A stretch of 9,678 nucleotides of DNA from Candidatus Margulisiibacteriota bacterium (GCA_031279615.1 JAITIE010000053.1:1-9678), one strand, 5' to 3'; shown: positions 1 to 7,543, counted from the first letter of the stretch. Notes: a model not told the origin generated them from the letters alone. Program-made: numbers and translations.

Positions 1-48
1 CTTAACCCAATCTTAACAATTCTTTAATACTTAACAAATTTTTAATAA
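1..48 (+). promoter_or_regulatory. Pho box cluster upstream of pstC
   Basis: Five octamers of the form (C/T)TTAA(C/T)NN are visible: CTTAACCC at 1, CTTAACAA at 12, TTTAATAC at 23, CTTAACAA at 30 and TTTAATAA at 41. The first three, and separately the last two, are spaced 11 bp apart, which leaves 3-base spacers. The two groups are offset by 7 bp. Tandem TTAAC repeats with an 11-bp period are the known binding format of PhoP (Bacillus) and SphR (cyanobacteria). The position directly before pstC, with a regulator and kinase gene in the same operon, supports phosphate-starvation activation and autoregulation. More boxes may lie beyond the left edge. The binding protein is inferred to be the product of 3261-3941. 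Confidence 0.8.
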
Positions 49-49
49 T

Positions 50-62
50 TATACTTTATAGC
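50..62 (+). promoter_or_regulatory. -10 box of the pst-pho operon, probably leaderless
   Basis: TATACT at 50-55 is a good -10 hexamer. There is no -35 match at the right distance; that place is taken by the Pho boxes, as expected of an activator-dependent promoter. Transcription should begin near 62, only about three bases before the ATG at 65, so there is no room for a ribosome binding site. The octamers then lie between about -61 and -15 relative to the start of transcription, the usual place for PhoP-type activation. Confidence 0.6.
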
Positions 63-64
63 AA

Positions 65-955
65 ATGTTGCCAAGTTTGAGCCTGCAAACCAAAGAAAAT
101 ATTTTTCAGCAGATTTTGACCAAAGCCGCGCTCTTCGTGACGGTGGTTTTGGTTTTGTTTTTCTTGACGCTTTTGCTGAAATCCCTGCCGGCGATCTGGT
201 CAAATGGCTTTAATTTTTTCGGCGGCGCGGTTTGGGATCCGCTGACCGGCGAATACGGAGCGTTTCCGCTGCTGTGCGGCACGCTTTTGACCAGCGGGCT
301 GGCTTTGCTTTTGACTTTGCCGCTGGCGTTGTCTATCGCGCTTTTTCTCGGCGAATTTTTCCGCAAAGGTCTGGCCGCTTCTATTCTGCGCGCGTCTGTG
401 GAGCTGCTGGCCGGCATACCCTCCGTGGTTTATGGTTTTTGGGCATTGTTTGTTTTGGTGCCGCTGATTCGCCGGCTGGAAATAGCTCTCGGCGTCGTGC
501 CGTTCGGCGTCGGCGTTCTGACGGCGTCGCTCGTGCTGGCGATTATGATAATTCCTTACGCCGCTTCTTTGTCCGCCGAAGTCATCAAGCTGGTGCCGCA
601 GGACATTCGGGAAGCCGCCTACTCGCTGGGCGCGACACGTTATGAGGTGGTGCGCCGCGTGATTTTGCCCTGCGCGCGTTCGGGCGTCTGCGCCGGTATT
701 CTGCTCGCTTTTGGCCGGGCCTTTGGCGAAACTATGGCCGTGACTATGGTCATCGGCAATGCCAATAAAATGCCAGCCTCGCTTTTTGACACCGGCAATA
801 CGATGGCCAGTATTATTGCCAATGAATTGGCTGAAGCGACCGATCCGCTGTACGTTTCCAGTCTGGTGCAGGTCGGCTTATTGCTTTTGACGGTGTCCGC
901 GCTCATCAATCTGGCCGGCAAGTACATTGTCAAAAAAATTAACGTGGAGGCCTAA
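65..955 (+). CDS. pstC: Phosphate ABC transporter permease PstC
   Basis: One of the two inner-membrane subunits that form the channel of the high-affinity phosphate importer PstSCAB. The 296 residues fit the family length. A cytoplasmic N-terminus of about 18 residues leads into a first membrane helix (about 19-42), and further hydrophobic segments follow. The cytoplasmic coupling loop EAAYSLGATRYEVVRRVILP is the ABC-permease EAA motif that docks on PstB. The stretch AFGRAFGETMAVTMVIGN is typical of PstC. It is the first gene of a six-gene run, and pstA starts 3 bases after its stop. No Shine-Dalgarno sequence precedes the ATG and a -10 box sits nine bases upstream, so translation is probably leaderless. 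pstS, which usually precedes pstC, is not within the 64 bases available upstream. Confidence 0.95.
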   Translation: MLPSLSLQTKENIFQQILTKAALFVTVVLVLFFLTLLLKSLPAIWSNGFNFFGGAVWDPLTGEYGAFPLLCGTLLTSGLALLLTLPLALSIALFLGEFFRKGLAASILRASVELLAGIPSVVYGFWALFVLVPLIRRLEIALGVVPFGVGVLTASLVLAIMIIPYAASLSAEVIKLVPQDIREAAYSLGATRYEVVRRVILPCARSGVCAGILLAFGRAFGETMAVTMVIGNANKMPASLFDTGNTMASIIANELAEATDPLYVSSLVQVGLLLLTVSALINLAGKYIVKKINVEA

Positions 956-958
956 ACC

Positions 959-1819
959 GTGACGTTTACTGAAGCAGCTAAAACACTGCTCTGGCGGCAA
1001 TCGCTGGACAAAGTTTTTTTCGGAGTAATTTGTTTTTTTTCGTTCTTGTCCGTTTTGCCGTTGGTTTTAATTTTGGGTTATTTGCTGGTCAAAGGCGTGT
1101 CCGCGCTGAACTGGCAGTTTTTCTGCCGCGTGCCTCAGCCGCTGGGTGAAATCGGCGGCGGCATCGCTAACGCGTTGCTCGGTTCATTGATTTTGCTGGC
1201 TGTGGCTTTCCTGCTGGCCGTGCCGCTAGGACTGCTGGTCGGCATTTATCTGGCGGAAAATAAAAAAAACTGGCTGGCGGACTGCGCCCGTTTGTCCGTG
1301 GAAATCCTGCAGAGCGTGCCGTCTATTGTCATTGGTCTGGTGGTTTACACCTGGCTGGTCCTGCCGCTCAAAACTTTTTCCGCGTTGGCTGGCGGCGCGG
1401 CGCTGGCGCTGATGATGCTGCCAGTCAGCGTGCGCTCCACGGAAGAAACTCTGCGACTGATACCGCTGGAGCTTAAAGAAGCCGCGCTGGCGCTGGGCGT
1501 GCCGTATTATCGGACAATCCTGCGCGTTATTGTGCCGTCAGGTTTGAGCGGCATTGTCACCGGCGTGCTGCTCAGTCTGGCGCGCGTGGCTGGCGAGACC
1601 GCGCCGCTTTTATTCACGGCTTTCGGCAATCCTTTTTTGAGTCTCGCTTTGTTCCGGCCAATCGAGTCCCTGCCGCATTTAATCTTTTATTACGCGACCA
1701 GCCCTTATGCGGAATGGCACAGATTGGCCTGGGGCGCGTCTTTTGTGCTGGTGGTTGGCGTGCTGTTCCTGAATCTGACCGCCAAATTTTTAACGCGCCG
1801 CTGGCGCGTGCGATTTTGA
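959..1819 (+). CDS. pstA: Phosphate ABC transporter permease PstA
   Basis: Second membrane subunit of the phosphate importer, pairing with PstC. The 286-residue length is normal. The first membrane helix is at about 20-45, followed by several more. The EAA loop reads [21 protein letters not shown], followed by [20 protein letters not shown], which is highly characteristic of PstA. It starts with GTG; GGAGG at 946-950, inside the end of pstC, lies eight bases upstream and fixes this start. It is separated from pstC by 3 bases and from pstB by 14, so all three are certainly co-transcribed. Nothing about the gene looks damaged. Confidence 0.95.
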   Translation: MTFTEAAKTLLWRQSLDKVFFGVICFFSFLSVLPLVLILGYLLVKGVSALNWQFFCRVPQPLGEIGGGIANALLGSLILLAVAFLLAVPLGLLVGIYLAENKKNWLADCARLSVEILQSVPSIVIGLVVYTWLVLPLKTFSALAGGAALALMMLPVSVRSTEETLRLIPLELKEAALALGVPYYRTILRVIVPSGLSGIVTGVLLSLARVAGETAPLLFTAFGNPFLSLALFRPIESLPHLIFYYATSPYAEWHRLAWGASFVLVVGVLFLNLTAKFLTRRWRVRF

Positions 1820-1833
1820 GAGGAGAAAAACAA

Positions 1834-2586
1834 ATGTCTATTTTGGCCATACAAAATCTATACGTGAGTTTTCTGGAAAACACCGTAGTCAAAAATGTGT
1901 CCATGGATATTGAGGAAAAAAAAGTCACGGCTATCATGGGGCCGTCGGGCTGTGGTAAAACGACCGTCCTGCGTTCGGTCAACCGGATGCATGAGCTTTC
2001 CGCGCACGCCAGCGTTACGGGCAAAGTCCTGCTGCGCGGCGAAGATCTTTACGCGTTGGACGCGATACTCGTGCGCCGCCGGATCGGCATGGTTTTTCAG
2101 CGGCCTAATCCTTTCCCGACGATGAGCATTTATGACAACGTGGTTGCGGGTTATCTGCTCAACGGCCTGAGGCTCGGCAAACCGGAGCTGGACAATCTGG
2201 TCGAGGAATCGCTGAGCTCTGCCGCGCTGTGGGATGAGGTCAAAGACAGCCTGCGCCGCCGCGGCGCGTTTCTCTCTGGCGGCCAGCAGCAGCGGCTCTG
2301 CATTGCCCGCGCCCTGGCTATGCGGCCAGAAATTTTACTGCTGGATGAGCCGACTTCCGCGCTGGACCCCAAAGCGACAGCGAGCATTGAAGAGCTGTTG
2401 GTGCAGTTGAAAAAAACCGTGACGATCCTGCTGGTTACGCACAATATCGCCCAGGCTTCACGCGTTTCGGATTTCACGGCCTTTATGTATCTAGGCGAGC
2501 TGGTGGAATTTGGCGCGTCGGCAAAAATGTTTACCGCGCCGCAGGATAAAAGAACGGAGGAATATTTGACCGGAAAATTTGGTTAG
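1834..2586 (+). CDS. pstB: Phosphate ABC transporter ATP-binding protein PstB
   Basis: ATPase that powers phosphate import by PstC/PstA. The ATG at 1834 is chosen over an in-frame upstream start at 1714 because AGGAG at 1821-1825 is well placed before it, the upstream reading lies inside pstA, and PstB proteins start at this point; this gives 250 residues. All nucleotide-binding motifs are present: Walker A GPSGCGKT at 36-43, Q-loop glutamine 89 within FQRPNPFP, signature LSGGQQQR from 147, Walker B ILLLDEP with catalytic glutamate 172, D-loop SALDP, and switch histidine 203 in [11 protein letters not shown] and [16 protein letters not shown] are diagnostic of PstB among ABC ATPases. phoU follows after 15 bases. 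Confidence 0.96.
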   Translation: MSILAIQNLYVSFLENTVVKNVSMDIEEKKVTAIMGPSGCGKTTVLRSVNRMHELSAHASVTGKVLLRGEDLYALDAILVRRRIGMVFQRPNPFPTMSIYDNVVAGYLLNGLRLGKPELDNLVEESLSSAALWDEVKDSLRRRGAFLSGGQQQRLCIARALAMRPEILLLDEPTSALDPKATASIEELLVQLKKTVTILLVTHNIAQASRVSDFTAFMYLGELVEFGASAKMFTAPQDKRTEEYLTGKFG

Positions 2587-2601
2587 ACGAAAGGAGAAAA
2601 A

Positions 2602-3258
2602 ATGTTAACAGAAAAACTGCAGGATTTGAAAAAAAATTTGCTGGAATATGCCGCGCTGGCGGAAACGATGGTGGCGGACGGCATACAAGGCCTGTTGCAA
2701 AAAGATGAAACTAAATTAAAAAATATTTTGGAAAAACATGAGCCGCAGGCCAATCTCCGGGAAATCGAGTTGGACGAAAAATGCACGAGTTTACTGGCGC
2801 AGTATCAGCCCAAAGCCAAAGATTTGCGGACAATTTTAATGGTGCTGGGCATGAACCGCGACCTGGAGCGCATCGGCGATCATGCTGTGAATATTGCGCA
2901 AAGCGCGCTGTATCTGCTGGAGCGTCCGCCTTTAGATCCGCTGTTCGACCTGCCGCGCTTAAGCGGTCTGGTCAACGGCATGCTGCGGGACAGCGTTGAC
3001 GCTTTTCTGCAGGAAGATTCCGCGCTCGGCAAAAATGTCTGTGAACGCGACGACGAGGTGGACGAACTGCGCGGGCAAATTTTGCGTAAATTAATTGCCT
3101 GTATGTCCTCCGACGCCTCGACTATTGAGCGCGCCCTGCATATAATTAGAATATCCGGCAATCTAGAGCGGATTGCTGATCTGACGACTAATATCGGCGA
3201 AGAAGTGATTTTCATGGCGGAGGGCCGGGTGCTCAAACATCATCAGGGAGAAAAATAA
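2602..3258 (+). CDS. phoU: Phosphate signalling protein PhoU
   Basis: Cytoplasmic helical protein that links the Pst transporter to the PhoR kinase and holds the regulon off when phosphate is plentiful. The 218 residues form two related three-helix bundles, each with the family's metal-binding E-x-x-x-D motif: LERIGD (E89, D93) and LERIAD (E189, D193). It is slightly shorter than the E. coli protein, with no obvious internal loss. AAGGAG at 2591-2596 precedes the ATG. It sits between pstB and the two-component genes, with only 2 bases before the regulator. This is the expected junction between transport and sensing functions. Confidence 0.94.
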   Translation: MLTEKLQDLKKNLLEYAALAETMVADGIQGLLQKDETKLKNILEKHEPQANLREIELDEKCTSLLAQYQPKAKDLRTILMVLGMNRDLERIGDHAVNIAQSALYLLERPPLDPLFDLPRLSGLVNGMLRDSVDAFLQEDSALGKNVCERDDEVDELRGQILRKLIACMSSDASTIERALHIIRISGNLERIADLTTNIGEEVIFMAEGRVLKHHQGEK

Positions 3259-3260
3259 AT

Positions 3261-3941
3261 ATGCCTTTGATCGCGGTGCTGGATGATGAGCCGGATATTC
3301 GAGAACTAATTGCCCTCAATCTCAAAAAAGCCGGATTTAATGTAAAAGAATTTGCCGAGCCGAAAACTTTTTGGCGCTATCTCAACACGGACTTGCCGGA
3401 CGCGCTGATTCTAGACTTGATGCTGCCCGGCATGGATGGTCTGGAAATTTGCAAACAGTTGCGCGGCCAGACCCGCACGGCGCGTCTGCCGGTCATTGTG
3501 CTGACCGCCCGCGCGGAAGAAATCGATAAGATTGTCGGTCTGGAGCTTGGCGCGGACGATTATGTGACCAAACCTTTTTCGCCCAAGGAATTGCTCGCCA
3601 GGGTAAAAGCTCTGCTGCGCCGGCAGGAAAATCCGGCGGAGCAAAAAATTTTACGCATCGGCAAAAATATTGTGCTGGATCCGGAAAAATACGAAGTTTT
3701 GATAGAAGGACATCCCGCAGAATTGACCAGCACGGAGTTTAAGATACTGCAGATGCTGGCTGAGAAAAAAGGCGTGGTGTTTTCACGCGATAAAATTCTA
3801 GACCGGCTGTGGGGTAATGAAAAAGCCGTGTTTGACCGCACGGTGGATGTGCATGTCAAGCACTTGCGCGCCAAAATGGGCAAATACGCCGCCTATCTTA
3901 AAAATATCCGCGGCGTGGGTTATAAACTGGAATGGCAATGA
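3261..3941 (+). CDS. phoB: PhoB/PhoP-type phosphate response regulator
   Basis: OmpR/PhoB-class transcription factor of 226 residues. The receiver domain (about 1-120) has the acidic pair D8/D9, phospho-acceptor D52 in LILDLMLPGMDG, switch threonine 82 and lysine 104 in TKPF. The C-terminal winged helix (about 130-226) has LTSTEFKILQMLAEKKGVVFSR and ends with the typical TVDVHVKHLRAKMG and IRGVGYKL stretches. GGGAG at 3246-3250 lies ten bases before the ATG, a somewhat long spacing. The stop overlaps the kinase start as ATGA, indicating translational coupling. It is assigned to phosphate control by location between phoU and a PhoR-like kinase and by the Pho boxes at the head of the operon. 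In Bacillus the orthologue is called PhoP. Confidence 0.92.
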   Translation: MPLIAVLDDEPDIRELIALNLKKAGFNVKEFAEPKTFWRYLNTDLPDALILDLMLPGMDGLEICKQLRGQTRTARLPVIVLTARAEEIDKIVGLELGADDYVTKPFSPKELLARVKALLRRQENPAEQKILRIGKNIVLDPEKYEVLIEGHPAELTSTEFKILQMLAEKKGVVFSRDKILDRLWGNEKAVFDRTVDVHVKHLRAKMGKYAAYLKNIRGVGYKLEWQ

Positions 3942-5650
3942 AACGTAATATTCTGCGCCGTTTGTTCGGCGGTTTTTTCCTGCTCGTCCTGGCCTTAATA
4001 GTGATATTTTTAGCCGCCTTGTTTTTTTCGCTTAAAAATAATTCGGCGCGGCTGCTGGGCGGAGAGTATAAAAAATATTCCGAAGCGCTGGCGGCCAGTT
4101 TCGCGCCGCGGCTTGCCGTTGAGGACTTGTCCGGTCTGCGCCAGCAGGCTTTAGCTTTGAGCCAGCGCGCCCAGTGGCGGCTGACCATAATCTCCGCTGA
4201 CGGTCAGGTGCTGACCGACACGGCTGCCGATTTTCAAACCATGGAAAATCATTTCACGCGGCCAGAATTTTTGGCCGCGCTGCGCGGCGAGAGCGCTTAC
4301 GCTGTGCGCTACAGTCAAACGCTGGGCGAGGATTTTTTGTACGCCGCCGCGCCTGTTTACGCCGGCGGAGAAATTATCGGCGCGGCGCGCCTCAGTCTTT
4401 CTCTGCGGCGGGTTACGGTTTTGTTCTGGCCGCTGATTAGGACAGCTTTGTTTGGCGCGTTGTTCTTTTTGCTGTTGCTGTTTCTGCTGGCTTTCCGTTT
4501 GGCGCGCCGCATTGCTTCCTCGCTGGACAGTCTGGAGCAGGCCGCCGGGCGCGCGGCCGGCGGCGATTTAACCGCGCGGGTTTATTTAGACAACGACGAT
4601 GAGTTTCGACCGCTGGCGGAAAAATTCAATCAAATGGCCGCGCAGCTGGCCGGGTCGCTGGCGCAAATCCGCCGGCAAAAAACCGAGCTGGAGACTATAC
4701 TGGCCTCTCTGCCGCACGGCTTGTTGGTCGTGGACGGGCAGGGGCGGCTCAAATTGAGCAACAAAAGCCTGCGGCGGATAACCGGCGCGGACGAACTAGA
4801 CGGGCATTTTTACTGGGAAATTTTCCGTGAGGCGGAATTTGGCGCGTTGCTGAAGCAGGCCGCGTTGGACGGACAAAATCAGGTCGGCGAGCTGGTCAAG
4901 AGCGGCCGTCATTATACAGTCCTTGTTTCTCCTCTGCCGGAGGACGGTTTGGTGGTTTTGCTGCAAGACATTACCGAGACGCGCGAGCTGGAGCGCATCA
5001 AGCGGGACTTTGTGGCCAACGCCGCGCATGAACTGCGCACGCCGCTGACCGCAATCAAAGGTTTTGCGGAGACTCTGGAGGATGAGCTGTCGGCGGAACA
5101 AAAACATTATGTAACGGTAATTAAAAATAATGCCGAGCGTTTGATCAATATTGTGCGGGATATTATGGCGCTGTCCGAACTGGAGACCGGTCAGGCGCTG
5201 GAAAAAGAAAAAATAAATTTAAAAACACTGCTGGCTGACGTGCAGAACATTTTCGCGGCGCGGCTGAAAGAAAAAGGACTGACTTTTTCCATAATAGAGG
5301 AGACGCCGGTGGAAATTTACGGCGATATTTTCAAGCTCCAGCAGGTGTTCATCAATCTCCTCGACAATGCCGTGAAATATACGGAAAAAGGCGGCGTGAC
5401 CGCGCGGATTGCTAAAACCAAAACACACGCTGTGGTCTCGGTGGAGGACACCGGCTCCGGCATCCCGCCGGCGGAGCAGAGCCGCATCTTTGAGCGTTTT
5501 TATGTGGTGAATAAATCCCGCTCGCGCGCGCTCGGCGGCACCGGACTGGGCTTGTCTATCGTCAAGCACATAGCGTTGCTGCACAACGGTGAAGTTACGG
5601 TGGAGTCCTCGCCGCGCGGCAGTAAATTCAGCGTTGCGCTGCCGTTATAA
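3938..5650 (+). CDS. phoR: PhoR-type sensor histidine kinase
   Basis: Membrane kinase that phosphorylates the preceding regulator. The ATG at 3938 overlaps the regulator stop as ATGA; an ATG at 3932 is also possible. From 3938 the protein has 570 residues: membrane helix about 10-31, an extracytoplasmic domain of about 125 residues, second helix about 160-186, HAMP about 187-240, PAS about 250-345, then HisKA with phospho-acceptor His364 in NAAHELRTPLTAIKGF. The ATPase domain has N-box QVFINLLDNAVKYT, G1 VEDTGSGIP, F-box FERFYVV and G2 GGTGLGLSIV. Length and order match Bacillus-type PhoR, which has the extra sensor domain that E. coli PhoR lacks. The last ten codons are repeated with synonymous changes at 6946-6980, so the 3' end may have been replaced by recombination. 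Confidence 0.93.
   Translation: MKRNILRRLFGGFFLLVLALIVIFLAALFFSLKNNSARLLGGEYKKYSEALAASFAPRLAVEDLSGLRQQALALSQRAQWRLTIISADGQVLTDTAADFQTMENHFTRPEFLAALRGESAYAVRYSQTLGEDFLYAAAPVYAGGEIIGAARLSLSLRRVTVLFWPLIRTALFGALFFLLLLFLLAFRLARRIASSLDSLEQAAGRAAGGDLTARVYLDNDDEFRPLAEKFNQMAAQLAGSLAQIRRQKTELETILASLPHGLLVVDGQGRLKLSNKSLRRITGADELDGHFYWEIFREAEFGALLKQAALDGQNQVGELVKSGRHYTVLVSPLPEDGLVVLLQDITETRELERIKRDFVANAAHELRTPLTAIKGFAETLEDELSAEQKHYVTVIKNNAERLINIVRDIMALSELETGQALEKEKINLKTLLADVQNIFAARLKEKGLTFSIIEETPVEIYGDIFKLQQVFINLLDNAVKYTEKGGVTARIAKTKTHAVVSVEDTGSGIPPAEQSRIFERFYVVNKSRSRALGGTGLGLSIVKHIALLHNGEVTVESSPRGSKFSVALPL
5616..5650 (+). repeat. Direct repeat, copy 1: 3' end of phoR
   Basis: These 35 bases match 6946-6980 with three differences, at 5635, 5647 and 5649. 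They encode the last ten phoR residues, GSKFSVALPL, and the TAA stop. Similarity ends sharply on the left: 5615 is C where 6945 is A. The copy also contains a small inverted repeat, CAGCG-TTG-CGCTG at 5629-5641. Together with copy 2 it brackets the ATPase gene, with the copies offset by 1330 bases. Confidence 0.9.
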
Positions 5651-5654
5651 AATA

Positions 5655-5682
5655 TTGTTTTTTTAGCGCTTCCGTGTATAAT
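5655..5682 (+). promoter_or_regulatory. Promoter of the ATPase gene
   Basis: TTGTTT at 5655-5660 and a perfect TATAAT at 5677-5682 are separated by 16 bases. This is a standard housekeeping-type promoter, beginning five bases after the phoR stop. Transcription should start near 5689, about three bases before the ATG at 5692. There is no Shine-Dalgarno sequence, so the transcript would be leaderless. The promoter lets the ATPase gene be expressed independently of phosphate control. Confidence 0.65.
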
Positions 5683-5691
5683 AGCATACAT

Positions 5692-6945
5692 ATGTCAAAC
5701 TACACGAAAGACCAAAATAGAAAAATGTTAGACCGCACTATTGCTCCAGCGATTCGACGAATTGCCCGCGGCTTTCCGGTTCTGCTATTAACAGGCATGC
5801 GCCAAATTGGCAAATCCTGGCTGATGGAGCGTTTAGCGGAGCGCGGCAGACACTATGTTTCTTTGGATGATTTGCGCGCCCGCGCTTTGGCCAAGCGGGA
5901 CCCCGAAAGATTTATTGCGGAAAATCCGCCACCCTGCGTTTATGACGAAGTGCAATATGCTCCGGAACTTTTTACTTATATTAAAATTTATGTTGATCAG
6001 CATAAAAAGGACGGATTGTTTTGGCTAACCGGCTCGCAGCAATATAAATTGATGCAGGGCGTTCGGGAAAGTTTAGCCGGACGCTTAGCGATTCTCAATA
6101 TGCTGGGTTTGTCTTATCGGGAAAAAACAGGCTGTCCATATGCCGGTCGTCCTTTTTTACCGGCCAGCAGTTTGACTAGAAAAAATCCGACCGGCAAACC
6201 GCTTGCGCCTGCGGAATTATATAAACATGTTTGGCAAGGTTCTTTTCCAAAATTGATTGTGAATAAAAATACAGACCGCAAAGTTTTTTATGATTCTTAT
6301 ATTCAATCTTATATAGAGCGGGATGTGAAAGATTTTTATAACATTGAGAATGCCGTGGATTTTTATAATTTTTTGGTGGCTGCGGCGGCGCGCACCGGAC
6401 AGCTTTTAAACTACAACGACTTGGCGCGTGATGTGCGCATCGATAACCGCACGGCCAAGCTTTGGCTGTCAGCGCTGGAGCGTTCCGGTCTGGTGCAGCT
6501 GCTTTATCCCTATCGCGCGAATATTACGAGCCGGGTAGTGAAAGCTCCTAAATTGTATTTTTTGGACACTGGCTTGGCGGCCTATCTTTGTTCTTGGGAC
6601 AGTCCGGATTCTTTGCGCAACGGCGCGCAAAGCGGGATGCTGCTGGAAACTTATGTTTTTGCGGAAATATTAAAAAGCTATTGGCATAACGGCGCGGTGC
6701 CGAATATTTATTTCTACCGCGACCAGGACCAAAAAGAGATAGATTTTGTGCTGGAAAGAGACGGGACGCTTTATCCACTGGAAGTCAAAAAAACCGCCGC
6801 GCCGGACAGCGCCGACGCCAAACATTTTCAGATACTAAAAAAATTCAAGAAAAAAATCGGGCTGGGGGCGGTTATTTGTTTGTATGGCAAGACCATTACC
6901 TTGCCCAAACAAAACGCAATTTCCGTGCCGGTCTGGGAAATTTAA
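5692..6945 (+). CDS. AAA ATPase with DUF4143 C-terminal region
   Basis: Stand-alone P-loop ATPase of the large bacterial and archaeal family that joins an AAA core to a DUF4143 region. The biochemical role of the family is largely unknown. The 417 residues show Walker A GMRQIGKS (35-42), Walker B CVYDEVQ with D85/E86, sensor-1 LTGSQQ (112-117), a winged-helix-like middle (about 240-280) and a C-terminal nuclease-like fold motif: E349-x-D351 then E364-x-K366 in LEVKKT. The last resembles PD-(D/E)xK enzymes; activity is unproven. A GTG at 5674 in the same frame lies inside the -10 region, so the ATG at 5692 is preferred. Codons appear more AT-rich than in the pst-pho genes, and copies of the phoR 3' end lie on both sides. 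Both suggest acquisition by transfer. Confidence 0.88.
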   Translation: MSNYTKDQNRKMLDRTIAPAIRRIARGFPVLLLTGMRQIGKSWLMERLAERGRHYVSLDDLRARALAKRDPERFIAENPPPCVYDEVQYAPELFTYIKIYVDQHKKDGLFWLTGSQQYKLMQGVRESLAGRLAILNMLGLSYREKTGCPYAGRPFLPASSLTRKNPTGKPLAPAELYKHVWQGSFPKLIVNKNTDRKVFYDSYIQSYIERDVKDFYNIENAVDFYNFLVAAAARTGQLLNYNDLARDVRIDNRTAKLWLSALERSGLVQLLYPYRANITSRVVKAPKLYFLDTGLAAYLCSWDSPDSLRNGAQSGMLLETYVFAEILKSYWHNGAVPNIYFYRDQDQKEIDFVLERDGTLYPLEVKKTAAPDSADAKHFQILKKFKKKIGLGAVICLYGKTITLPKQNAISVPVWEI

Positions 6946-6980
6946 GCGGCAGTAAATTCAGCGTCGCGCTGCCGTTGTGA
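6946..6980 (+). repeat. Direct repeat, copy 2: displaced phoR 3' end
   Basis: This second copy of the phoR end starts on the first base after the ATPase gene's TAA. It still reads GSKFSVALPL and stop, but with GTC for GTT, TTG for TTA and TGA for TAA. Every difference is silent or swaps stop codons, so both copies appear to have evolved as real gene ends before being brought together. It has no start and no upstream kinase sequence, so it is a fragment. It may be the original end of phoR left behind after an insertion. Confidence 0.85.
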
Positions 6981-7019
6981 AGCGGGTTTTCCGGCGTCAC
7001 GTTGCGAGAAGTTTAGTAA

Positions 7020-7271
7020 TCAGACTTTAGAAAGAGCAGAACTGATTTTTTCATGCAAATATTCCGGCGCAAAATCCACACCGTTGTCCCAGCAAACCGT
7101 ATTGAGCGCGACGTGCGCAGTTTTGAATAATTTTAGATCCAGCAGTTCGCGGATAATTTCCCGGTGGTCATTTTCTAGTTTTTCCCGAAAGTCTATAACA
7201 CCGCTGGCGCCATCATTAAATTCCACGTGAATTTTGTAGCCGTCTTTTAATTCCACTCTAGTTACGCGCAT
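7020..7271 (-). CDS. DUF2442 domain protein
   Basis: Small protein of 83 residues of the DUF2442 family, judged from VTRVELKDGYKIHVEFNDGASGVIDFRE near the start and the later NTVCWDNGVDFAPEYLHEK. It is a compact beta-rich domain. The family is often encoded beside DUF4160 genes and has been suspected of toxin-antitoxin-like or regulatory roles, with no settled function. The ATG at 7271 follows AGGAG (complement of 7278-7282) by six bases. That site overlaps the TAG stop of the upstream DUF4160 gene, so the two are co-transcribed and probably translationally coupled. It converges on the ATPase gene. Confidence 0.85.
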   Translation of the reverse strand: MRVTRVELKDGYKIHVEFNDGASGVIDFREKLENDHREIIRELLDLKLFKTAHVALNTVCWDNGVDFAPEYLHEKISSALSKV

Positions 7272-7280
7272 TATTTACTC

Positions 7281-7502
7281 CTATATTAATGGCGCTATCT
7301 TATTATATTTGCCGGTTTTCCGGATCATTTCCCAATCAGCCATTAACTCTTTTTTGTGCAAATCAGCCCATTCCACAACAAGCCCGAGTATACGTGCTGG
7401 CAAGCTGCCATTTAATATTGCCAGGCCTTCAATAGAAATCTGTGCCTCATATTCATTATATATTACATGAAAATGCGGCGGATTGTGGTCATCAAAATAC
7501 AT
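7281..7502 (-). CDS. DUF4160 domain protein, start uncertain
   Basis: From the first ATG this is a 73-residue protein with the DUF4160 signature: MYFDDHNPPHFHVIYNEYEA, then ILNGSLPARILGLVVEWADLHKKELMADWE and a C-terminal KIAPLI. The function is unknown; the family is usually paired with DUF2442, as here. Family members normally begin about a dozen residues earlier with a segment like PELSRFLGI. The same frame upstream of 7502 does encode TELSRFLGITIA (7503-7538), followed further upstream by a stop at 7542-7544, yet no ATG, GTG or TTG lies between. Either a non-standard start such as ATT is used or the original start codon has mutated. No ribosome binding site precedes the ATG at 7502, which argues that it is not the ancestral start. 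Confidence 0.8.
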   Translation of the reverse strand: MYFDDHNPPHFHVIYNEYEAQISIEGLAILNGSLPARILGLVVEWADLHKKELMADWEMIRKTGKYNKIAPLI

Positions 7503-7543
7503 AGCAATGGTAATACCGAGAAATCTACTTAACTCTGTTGTTT

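Noticed and set aside
1714..1833. Longer pstB start at 1714
   Set aside because: The extra 40 residues overlap pstA in another frame, match no PstB N-terminus, and a good AGGAG site precedes the ATG at 1834.
5219..5584. Long antisense frames within pst-pho genes, for example 5219-5584, 4796-5107 and 106-417
   Set aside because: They are opposite-strand shadows of well-identified genes, have no ribosome sites, and encode no recognisable domain.
5617..5664. Possible rho-independent terminator after phoR: CGGCAG/CTGCCG stem and a downstream run of seven T
   Set aside because: The T run begins 14 bases after the stem, the loop is long, and an inner CAGCG/CGCTG hairpin competes with the outer stem. 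The stem also lies in conserved kinase codons. It is too weak to call.
5674..5691. GTG start of the ATPase gene at 5674
   Set aside because: The codon lies within the TATAAT promoter region and would not be in the transcript.
6946..6980. Palindromic copy 2 directly after a gene stop, resembling an integron attC site
   Set aside because: It lacks the required RYYYAAC and GTTRRRY core sites, and the sequence is fully explained as the last codons of phoR.
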